Shown piece after piece: positions 1 through 5,500 of a stretch of DNA of 6,722 bases (within the stretch, counting starts at the first letter, position 1; each line of letters opens with the position of its first letter). The notes under the pieces are model-generated. The model made no database searches, was not told the DNA's origin, and was given only the letters and a program-made list of their open reading frames with translations. Location of the stretch: positions 1-6,722 of the forward strand of contig CAMYJP010000153.1 in the NCBI GenBank assembly GCA_947258675.1. The letters are read 5' to 3'. The stretch is from an uncultured Desulfobulbaceae bacterium (GTDB taxonomy: Bacteria; Desulfobacterota; Desulfobulbia; Desulfobulbales; BM004). The position numbers and the translations under genes were made by a program.

Positions 1-150
1 GCTGACAAAACCTGAAACCTTTAACAGCAGACCCAGTTCCTGATAACTCGACATCAGTAATTCATGCTTGGCCGCCGAGCCACCGCTCCAGGGCAATCCG
101 ACAAGACCCATGGCGAGCACCACCAGACCTGAATAAATGTAAGGATTGAA
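1..150 (-). pseudogene. Fragment of a membrane protein, possibly a NuoL/NuoM/Mrp-type proton antiporter subunit
   Basis: Read on the minus strand with codons starting at 150, 147 and so on, this stretch is open to the window edge and continues beyond position 1. It has no start codon of its own. It gives a hydrophobic segment (GLVVLAMGLVGLP) followed by GLPWSGGSAAKHELL, then another hydrophobic stretch ending LLLKVSGFVS. A helix ending in GLP, then a G-rich turn and a K, is typical of the discontinuous helix region in complex I / Mrp / hydrogenase-type antiporter subunits. The match is by eye to a short motif, so the family call is tentative. GC is about 51%, clearly higher than the downstream genes, and the upstream part of the gene is replaced by an lrp-like gene in a different frame. 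I infer a gene remnant or one side of an assembly join. It could be another polytopic membrane protein. Confidence 0.35.
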
Positions 151-404
151 AGTGCTTTGCCGGTCCCCCACCCTTTGACCTGTTCATTCGTAGTGACATA
201 GACAAAAGCTAAAAGATTCTTTTCAACTTTTTTGGCATCAATACGGGTCTCAAATGCTTTTATTATTTTGCGTTCTTTGAGCTTTTTAATCCGTTCAGAT
301 ATTGCCGAAGGTACCATCCCGACTTCAGCAGCAATATCTTTGTTTGCTTTCCGTCCGTTCTCCTGGAGAACTTTCAGAATTTTGACATCAGTTTTATCAA
401 TCAT
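54..404 (-). CDS. Lrp/AsnC-family transcriptional regulator, truncated: HTH domain kept, ligand-binding domain lost
   Basis: This is a DNA-binding regulator of the Lrp/AsnC family, which usually controls amino-acid metabolism or transport and is about 150 residues long. Residues 1-50 match the AsnC-type winged helix-turn-helix: DKTDVKILKVLQENGR, then the recognition region VGMVPSAISERIKKLKERKII. Residues 51-78 (TRIDAKKVEKNLLAFVYVTT) begin the first strand of the RAM/ligand-binding domain. After about residue 80-86 similarity stops; the last ~30 residues (ILTFIQVWW onward) are not Lrp-like and are read out of frame through the membrane-protein fragment at 1-150. The start at 404 is chosen because AGAGGAG lies 5 nt upstream (410-416) and the family begins IDKTD; an in-frame ATG at 464 lies in the -35 box. 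The 116-residue product lacks the domain needed for oligomerisation and effector binding, so it is probably non-functional or an artefact of a misjoined contig edge. Confidence 0.8.
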   Translation of the reverse strand: MIDKTDVKILKVLQENGRKANKDIAAEVGMVPSAISERIKKLKERKIIKAFETRIDAKKVEKNLLAFVYVTTNEQVKGWGTGKALSILTFIQVWWCSPWVLSDCPGAVARRPSMNY

Positions 405-409
405 AGCAT

Positions 410-416
410 CTCCTCT
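410..416 (-). promoter_or_regulatory. Shine-Dalgarno of the lrp-like gene, decides its start
   Basis: On the minus strand AGAGGAG ends 5 nt before the ATG at 404-402. No comparable site precedes the in-frame ATG at 464, so this site fixes the translation start. Confidence 0.7.
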
Positions 417-435
417 GACATGGAATCTTGTACGA

Positions 436-464
436 ATTATATACATTTTAAAATCAAAAATCAA
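436..464 (-). promoter_or_regulatory. Sigma-70-type promoter for the lrp-like gene
   Basis: On the minus strand a perfect -10 box TATAAT (441-436) follows a -35-like TTGATT (464-459) with a 17-nt spacer. Predicted transcription start is near 429, leaving a leader of about 25 nt that carries the AGAGGAG Shine-Dalgarno. Box matches are 6/6 and 4/6 at optimal spacing. The regulator can therefore be transcribed separately from the transporter gene upstream of it on the same strand. Lrp-type genes are often autoregulated, but I see no clear operator here. Confidence 0.6.
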
Positions 465-497
465 TCATAATTTTGGTATTTTTTCTATACTACGTAA

Positions 498-1697
498 CTA
501 ATACAATTTCATTGAATTAAAAATTTCTGTTACTAAACCGAGAAGGAAAGGCCCGAGAAAAGCTGTAAACTTGCCTGAAAATGCGAAAAAACCAAAAAAT
601 TGATTTTGTTTGTAAACCGGTACAAATCTGGCCATGAGGGAACGGCTTGCGGATTGATTTGGGCCAGACAGTATTCCTACCAATATCCCAGCTATCCAGA
701 ATATTGTTTTATCAGTTGCGAAAACGGCCATAAATGATGCACAAATAAGACCGGCAAGACTTATCATAATGGTATTTTTGCCACCAAGATAATCATCAAG
801 AAATCCTATTACGATTGCACCTATACCGGCACAGATATTTAAAATAATGCCGAAAAGCATTATTTCCTCGAAAGAAAAATCAAAAGTGCCGGCCGCATAT
901 ATGCCGCCAAACGCAAAAATAGTTATAAGACCGTCGTTATATATAAGGCGGGCTATCAAAAACCTGGTAATCTGTTTGAACTTTCTGATTTCTAAAAAGG
1001 TTTCTTTAAGCTCATAAAAAACTTTTCTTAACCTTATTTCTACAGGTTTTTCAGAAATGAGAGCTTTTTCTCTGATAAACAGGAACAATGGAATACTGAA
1101 TACTGCATACCAGACAGCCACCAGAAGATTTGTTGCACGAATATTCTGCCCAAAATCCCTGGAAAAGCCAAACCATGGTTCTTCCGGATTAACAAAACCG
1201 ATCATTCCAATAAGCATCGCCGCCAGCCCGCCGATATACCCGACTCCCCACCCAATTCCAGATATACGGCCAATTTTTTCTGAATCTGCAATATCAGGAA
1301 GGAAAGCATTATAAAAGACCATGCCCATTTCAAAGGCAATATTGCCGATCATAAACCAGGTCAAAGCTTTTAGTGTTTGACCGGGAAGTGGCGTATAGAG
1401 CATTGCTGAACTGATAATGGCAATAACTGTAAAAATGAAAAGAAATTTCTTGCGCAAGTTCCCCTGATCAGCAACTACACCTAAAATCGGAGAAAGAAAT
1501 GCAACTATAAATGCGGAGACAGCTACGGCGCGAGACCATAAAGCAGTACCTGTAATTTCATCGGGTGCGATGGCCTTGGTAAAATAGGTCGCGTATATAA
1601 ACGTAAGAATAAGCGTTGTGAAGGAAGAATTGGCAAAGTCATACATTGCCCAGCCAAATAACTCTTTGTTGTATTTTTGATCCAAATACTTATTCAT
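498..1697 (-). CDS. MFS transporter, UMF1 (Atg22-like) family, short at the C-terminus
   Basis: This is a polytopic inner-membrane transporter of the major facilitator superfamily, UMF1 subgroup, related to the yeast vacuolar effluxer Atg22. Substrates of bacterial members are mostly unknown; amino acids or other small solutes are possible. Signatures in order: GWAMYDFANSSFTTLIL (15-31), an MFS motif-A-like loop GVVADQGNLRKK (73-84), FYNAFLPDI (128-136), GRISGIGWGVGYIGG (143-157), a charged central loop around 209-245, RLIYNDGLITIF (250-261), GPNQSASRSLMARFVP (345-360) and FFGFFAFSGKFTAFLGP (367-383). The family usually runs 410-450 residues and ends with one more helix. Here the protein stops at residue 399, just after GLVTEIFNS, and no other frame downstream restores a hydrophobic segment. 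The ATG at 1697 starts at the expected distance before the first helix, but no strong Shine-Dalgarno precedes it. It is followed on the same strand by the lrp-like gene; substrate regulation by that gene would be a guess. Confidence 0.85.
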   Translation of the reverse strand: MNKYLDQKYNKELFGWAMYDFANSSFTTLILTFIYATYFTKAIAPDEITGTALWSRAVAVSAFIVAFLSPILGVVADQGNLRKKFLFIFTVIAIISSAMLYTPLPGQTLKALTWFMIGNIAFEMGMVFYNAFLPDIADSEKIGRISGIGWGVGYIGGLAAMLIGMIGFVNPEEPWFGFSRDFGQNIRATNLLVAVWYAVFSIPLFLFIREKALISEKPVEIRLRKVFYELKETFLEIRKFKQITRFLIARLIYNDGLITIFAFGGIYAAGTFDFSFEEIMLFGIILNICAGIGAIVIGFLDDYLGGKNTIMISLAGLICASFMAVFATDKTIFWIAGILVGILSGPNQSASRSLMARFVPVYKQNQFFGFFAFSGKFTAFLGPFLLGLVTEIFNSMKLY

Positions 1698-1777
1698 TGT
1701 TTAGTCATGCTATTACTTATTTTCACAACTCTATCCATAAAAATTTGTTTATTTTCCAGTAACACAACCAGATACGA

Positions 1778-1807
1778 TTGACACAGGAAAGATAATTTTA
1801 ATATTAA
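1778..1807 (+). promoter_or_regulatory. Candidate sigma-70 promoter for the hybrid histidine kinase
   Basis: A perfect -35 TTGACA (1778-1783) is followed after 18 nt by TATTAA (1802-1807), a 4/6 match to the -10 consensus. The start site would fall near 1814, giving a leader of about 200 nt to the ATG at 2017. The weak -10 and AT-rich surroundings make this a moderate call. Confidence 0.4.
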
Positions 1808-2006
1808 CAATAACATCTAAATTTTTTTTGCCAATATTACGATAGAATCTTCTAGTTTTCAGTTAAACTTAATGATCCATGATTAATGATCTTTCTGTTA
1901 CTGAAAAAAAAAACTTTTTCAATGAATTTAAATATTACCAAGAAAATTCAGTCTTTCTGTTCTGCTATTTCGTTCGGACTGAAAACCAGGACATAGGATT
2001 TTTGAT

Positions 2007-2010
2007 AAGG
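2007..2010 (+). promoter_or_regulatory. Shine-Dalgarno supporting the kinase start at 2017
   Basis: AAGG, within GATAAGG, ends 6 nt before the ATG at 2017. No purine-rich site precedes the upstream in-frame ATG at 1879. This favours the shorter protein, in which the first membrane helix begins within the first ten residues. Confidence 0.5.
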
Positions 2011-2016
2011 CATGCA

Positions 2017-4485
2017 ATGAAGATTGCAAATAAACTAATCTTCGGATTTCTAACGATAGTCGGACTTCTCGCGCTTATTGGGATGTTTGGCAGCAAATCC
2101 ATACGCAGTTCTCATTACGAGTATAATAAACTTGCCAATGAGACACTTCCTGTTATTGAATCACTTAATCTACTCAGGCTTGCTGGCCAGTCAATAATCG
2201 CCTCCACTCATGAATATTGTTTTATTAAAAACGAAGCTAATTCTACTGGAACCCAAATAAACCTAGATGAAGAATTAAGCAAGATTGAACAAGTAGATCT
2301 TAAAAACGCCAAAACGGCATTTTTCAGTGCAAGTCAAAATTATGAAGACTTTGTCAGGACAAACTTTGCTGATGAAATACCTCTTTTCGAAAAAATTAAA
2401 AAAGAAAGTTTCCCTCTTCTTAAAATAAGTGATGAACTTATAAAATTGAAAAAGCAGCGCGCTACGAGTAACTCAGTAATGTTAAAAAAGGAAGAACTTG
2501 AAAAAGCTGCGGGCAATTTCATGCATTCAATAAATTTGGCCCTGAAACATGAAAATAAAGAAGTAGCTGAACGCAAAGAGATACTCCAAAAATTACTTGC
2601 TACTTCCCAAAATAAAATAACCGTTTTCAGCCTAGCAAGTCTTGTTATAGCTGCTGCAATCAGCATTTTTATATCATCGTACATTGCAAAAAATCTGAAC
2701 AGGCTTCGTCAGGTGGCCGATGAATTTGGAAAAGGGAATTTTGAATACCGCACCAACTTTAATACAGGCGATGAGATTGGATATTTAGCAAGGTCTTTTT
2801 ATGAAATGGCAAAAAACCTTAAGACGTCATTATACAAAGAAAACATTCTTGCTGCTGAATCAGCTGTTGCCACGGCTAACATTAAAGCTGAACAGGAAAA
2901 ACAGTCAGCCTTAAAGGAAATAATTCATGAACGTGATCAGGAAATTGAAGAGCGTGAACGAGTAGAATCAATACTAAGGGAAAGGGAAGAGCTTTTCAGT
3001 GCTGTATTTGATTATTCGGCAATCGGCATAACGCTTGCGAATATTCAAGGACGTATATTAAGAATCAATCCAGCATTTCAAAAGATGCTTGGATACCAAA
3101 TCGAAGAGCTTAAAAACAAATATTTTAAAGACCTGACTCATCATGAAGACCAGGGGATGCATGTTTCTAAATATGAAGAAATGATCAGCGGTCAACAAGA
3201 TCATGTCCACATGACAAAACGCTATGTTCATAAAAACGGTCGGTCTATTGCTGCTAATGTAACACTTTCTGTTGTGCGTGATATTAAAGAAAATCCTCAA
3301 TATATAATTGGTATCGTAGAGGATATTGAAGTTCACAGAGAATTGGAAGAAGAAAGAAATCGTCTTTCAAAACTTGAGTCCATTGGCCTTCTCGCCGGTG
3401 GTATCGCCCACGACTTTAACAACTTGTTGACCGCTATTTTAGGCAACATTTCTCTTGCCATGCACGAAATTGTAGCAGAAGATAAAGTTACAAAAAGATT
3501 AACAGCAGCAGAGCATGCTTCTCTCCGAGCAAAAGATTTGACCCAGCAACTGCTAACTTTCTCAAAAGGGGGAACCCCTGTACGGAAAACAATTTCAATA
3601 TCATCTGTGATCAAGGACTGCACGAATTTCATGTTGAGTGGCTCAAATATTACCGTTGATTTTGATATTCCTACCGATACCTGGTCTATCAAAGCTGACG
3701 AAGGTAAAATAAGCCAGGTTTTCCAGAATATTGTTAGTAATTCCAAACAGGCAATGGAGGATGGTGGAGTAATACATATTACATTGGAGAACAGTACTTT
3801 TTTAAAGAATGGAGATTTGCCCTTAAAACCAGGGAAATATGTAAAGATTTCATTTGAGGATCAAGGGTGTGGGATCCCAAAAAATATTCTTCCTAATATT
3901 TTTGATCCATATTTTTCGACAAAGGAAAAAGGCAGCGGTCTCGGCTTGGCAAGCAGTTATTCAATAGTTGATAATCATGAAGGATGCATACTAGTTGAAT
4001 CTGAAATAAATATCGGTACTACTGTCACAATATATTTGCCTGCACTTGGGAAAACTGTACTGGTATCTGAAGAAAAAGAACTTAAAATCATTACTGGTAA
4101 AGGTAGAATTCTTTTAATGGACGATGAGGAATTCATCCGAAGTTTTGCATCCGCCACTTTAAAGGAAGCAGGATATGAGGTTGTGGGTGTCGAGGAGGGG
4201 AACAGCGCCATTAATCAATATAAAATTGCAAAAGAAAACGGCACACCATTTGATGCGGTTATTCTCGATATAACCGTACCCGGCGGCATGGGAGGTAAAG
4301 AAGCTATTCAAGAGCTACGCGCCTTTGATCCTGAGGTAAAAGCGATTGTTTCCAGCGGATATTCAAAAGATCCGATTATGGCACAATTTAAAAAATACGG
4401 CTTTTCTGGCGTAGTCCCTAAACCTTATAAGATTATTGAGTTGTGCAAGACGGTTCGCGACGTTATAAAAGATGAGGCCGCTTAA
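2017..4485 (+). CDS. Membrane hybrid histidine kinase: periplasmic sensor-HAMP-PAS-HisKA-HATPase-receiver
   Basis: An 822-residue inner-membrane sensor kinase that should autophosphorylate on His and pass the phosphate to its own receiver domain. Order of parts: TM1 about 7-25 (LIFGFLTIVGLLALIGMFG), a mostly helical periplasmic region 26-200 typical of four-helix-bundle sensors, TM2 about 202-224, HAMP 225-272 (GDEIGYLARSFYEMA), coiled coil 273-325, PAS 322-440 (NPAFQKMLGYQIEEL), H-box GLLAGGIAHDFNNLL with H465, N-box NIVSNSKQAM with N575, G1 box DQGCGI with D615, F-box DPYFSTK, G2 box GSGLGLA, and a receiver from about 696 with acidic pocket D702-D703, phospho-acceptor D751 (LDITVPGGMGG), S779/S780 and K802 in PKPY. 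All catalytic residues are present. The ATG at 2017 is preferred: AAGG lies 6 nt upstream and TM1 follows at once; an upstream ATG at 1879 would add 46 uncharacteristic residues. No Hpt or DNA-binding regulator is encoded in the window, so its target is unknown. Confidence 0.92.
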   Translation: MKIANKLIFGFLTIVGLLALIGMFGSKSIRSSHYEYNKLANETLPVIESLNLLRLAGQSIIASTHEYCFIKNEANSTGTQINLDEELSKIEQVDLKNAKTAFFSASQNYEDFVRTNFADEIPLFEKIKKESFPLLKISDELIKLKKQRATSNSVMLKKEELEKAAGNFMHSINLALKHENKEVAERKEILQKLLATSQNKITVFSLASLVIAAAISIFISSYIAKNLNRLRQVADEFGKGNFEYRTNFNTGDEIGYLARSFYEMAKNLKTSLYKENILAAESAVATANIKAEQEKQSALKEIIHERDQEIEERERVESILREREELFSAVFDYSAIGITLANIQGRILRINPAFQKMLGYQIEELKNKYFKDLTHHEDQGMHVSKYEEMISGQQDHVHMTKRYVHKNGRSIAANVTLSVVRDIKENPQYIIGIVEDIEVHRELEEERNRLSKLESIGLLAGGIAHDFNNLLTAILGNISLAMHEIVAEDKVTKRLTAAEHASLRAKDLTQQLLTFSKGGTPVRKTISISSVIKDCTNFMLSGSNITVDFDIPTDTWSIKADEGKISQVFQNIVSNSKQAMEDGGVIHITLENSTFLKNGDLPLKPGKYVKISFEDQGCGIPKNILPNIFDPYFSTKEKGSGLGLASSYSIVDNHEGCILVESEINIGTTVTIYLPALGKTVLVSEEKELKIITGKGRILLMDDEEFIRSFASATLKEAGYEVVGVEEGNSAINQYKIAKENGTPFDAVILDITVPGGMGGKEAIQELRAFDPEVKAIVSSGYSKDPIMAQFKKYGFSGVVPKPYKIIELCKTVRDVIKDEAA

Positions 4486-4532
4486 CCTATAGAAAAGATT
4501 ATACTTTCAACTAGTTATTTGTTTTATAGAAA

Positions 4533-4551
4533 ATTAAAAAACTTTTTTAAT
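4533..4551. terminator. AT-only palindrome downstream of the kinase, possible weak terminator
   Basis: ATTAAAAAA and TTTTTTAAT form a perfect 9-bp inverted repeat around one central C. With a minimal loop it leaves an all-A/T stem of about 7-8 bp containing a T run. It sits 48 nt after the kinase stop. Stability would be low and there is no GC stem, so termination is only a suggestion; it may simply be an intrinsically bent A/T tract. Confidence 0.25.
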
Positions 4552-4557
4552 AAAAAC

Positions 4558-4586
4558 TTGCATATATTTTGCATAAACCATTGCAT
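4558..4586 (+). repeat. Three TTGCAT direct repeats spaced by one helical turn
   Basis: TTGCAT occurs at 4558-4563, 4569-4574 and 4581-4586, so start-to-start distances are 11 and 12 bp. All three copies lie on the same DNA face, 22-50 nt upstream of the TATAAT at 4608. Such phasing upstream of a promoter with no good -35 box is what a regulator binding site would look like. No protein is identified, and chance in AT-rich DNA cannot be excluded. Confidence 0.35.
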
Positions 4587-4607
4587 CCTCAATTCTTTTT
4601 TTGGCTT

Positions 4608-4613
4608 TATAAT
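4608..4613 (+). promoter_or_regulatory. Candidate -10 box of the M15-M99 peptidase operon
   Basis: A perfect TATAAT lies 36 nt before the start codon at 4650. At 16-18 nt upstream there is no recognisable TTGACA; the nearest TTGCAT is 21 nt away, too far for a normal spacer. If this is a promoter, it probably depends on an activator. The transcript would start near 4620. Confidence 0.4.
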
Positions 4614-4649
4614 TTTTGAGTCACAACATCAATATTAGGACTGAGTACC

Positions 4650-5498
4650 ATGAAAAGAAGACAATTTCTTAAAGCGTTTGGGGCAATTATTTTAAGCAGC
4701 TCTGGTATTTCCCATGAGGCAATTGCCGGCTTCAATTTATTTTCCCATCAAACTGCGCCGCGTCAAAAAGACGACTTTATCAAGGACTATTTGCATAAAA
4801 TGCAAAATTTTGACAGTCCTCACCCCGGAGATATTTATCTTAACAATAAAGATATCAAACTCCTCAAATCGTGCGTAAGACGGTTAGAAAAACTTCAGAG
4901 TACCGTTGGGCATGGCAATTTTTATCTCTTAAATTTTGATGATGCGCTTAAAGTTGCCAAAAATTATTCTATAGTCGGCTCTTTTTCTAAAGACGAACTG
5001 AATTTTATGGAAATGATCTTTTACGAAGATGGGGCCCATTATGGTTTTTTAGGAGAAAAAGTTCTTATAAATCTCACAGACCAGATTAAAAAACAAAAAG
5101 TTGTCAAAATACCAGGTACTGGAAATTATCTTTACAAAGGCGAACCGCTTGAGCTTTATAATCAGATAAAACAGGAGATTGGAGACAATGTCATTCTTAC
5201 ATCTGGTATTCGCAGCGTGATGAAGCAGTTCCTCCTCTTTTTGAATAAGGCAAACAGAAATGGTGGTAATCTTTCTCTGGCATCAAGATCGCTTGCTCCT
5301 CCTGGTTACTCCTTTCATGGGGCTGGTGATTTTGATGTAGGACAGCGCGGTTTCGGGGCAGCAAATTTCACTGAACAGTTTGCCTATACCAAAATTTACA
5401 AAAAACTGACTGCTCGTGGTTACGTAACATTTCGATATGATGAGGAAAATTTACTTGGAGTCCGCTTTGAGCCATGGCATGTAAAAACAAACGTTTAG
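4650..5498 (+). CDS. Tat-exported M15-family (VanY-like) zinc peptidase, putative peptidoglycan D,D-carboxypeptidase
   Basis: A 282-residue exported enzyme, probably cutting D-Ala-D-Ala or related bonds in peptidoglycan stem peptides in the periplasm. The N-terminus KRRQFLKAF matches the twin-arginine (RRxFLK) signal, followed by a hydrophobic stretch and a likely cleavage after AIA (24-26). The C-terminal part carries the M15/VanY layout: SGIRS with R188 (like SGYRS, substrate carboxylate binding), then GYSFHGAGDFDVG with zinc ligand H223 and D227/D229, and RFEPWHVK with catalytic E274 and zinc ligand H277. The usual pattern is SxHxxGxAxD; here the acidic residues are at +4 and +6 from the His rather than +7, so the zinc Asp is shifted. 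Residues 45-150 form an unrecognised, lineage-specific region. AGGA at 4637-4640 is a weak Shine-Dalgarno. The gene ends 2 nt before the M99 gene, implying a shared transcript and coupled translation. Endopeptidase or L,D activity is also possible. Confidence 0.82.
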   Translation: MKRRQFLKAFGAIILSSSGISHEAIAGFNLFSHQTAPRQKDDFIKDYLHKMQNFDSPHPGDIYLNNKDIKLLKSCVRRLEKLQSTVGHGNFYLLNFDDALKVAKNYSIVGSFSKDELNFMEMIFYEDGAHYGFLGEKVLINLTDQIKKQKVVKIPGTGNYLYKGEPLELYNQIKQEIGDNVILTSGIRSVMKQFLLFLNKANRNGGNLSLASRSLAPPGYSFHGAGDFDVGQRGFGAANFTEQFAYTKIYKKLTARGYVTFRYDEENLLGVRFEPWHVKTNV

Positions 5499-5500
5499 TC

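Larger units (their letters stand above)
1698..2016. other. Divergent intergenic region between the transporter and kinase genes
   Basis: About 319 AT-rich bases separate two divergently transcribed genes. The stretch holds the candidate kinase promoter at 1778-1807 and an A/T-rich leader. The kinase frame is open back to an ATG at 1879, but the 46 residues this would add (starting MINDLSVTEKKN) lack a Shine-Dalgarno and family character, so I treat the region as untranslated. No convincing minus-strand promoter for the transporter, terminator, RNA gene or riboswitch was seen. Confidence 0.6.

Noticed and set aside
162..180. Possible insertion-sequence terminal inverted repeat at the lrp junction
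   Set aside because: Only 4 bp at each end are symmetric and there is no transposase or target duplication in view; kept only as a remark in the junction finding.
232..501. Plus-strand open frame of 89 codons
   Set aside because: It is the antisense of the lrp-like gene, whose HTH motif, Shine-Dalgarno and promoter are on the minus strand.
1057..1314. Plus-strand open frame inside the transporter gene
   Set aside because: Antisense shadow of a clearly recognised UMF1 protein; no domain or start signal.
1879..2016. In-frame N-terminal extension of the kinase from ATG 1879
   Set aside because: No Shine-Dalgarno, residues without family character, and it would place 46 polar and aromatic residues before TM1. 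The ATG at 2017 with AAGG is better.
2340..4211. Minus-strand open frames at 2340-2684, 3058-3336, 3333-3746 and 3975-4211
   Set aside because: All lie antisense within the hybrid kinase, which has continuous domain similarity on the plus strand.
4488..4533. Two TATAGAAAA copies 37 nt apart after the kinase stop
   Set aside because: Short A/T-rich words in an A/T-rich spacer; no structure or spacing pattern supports function.
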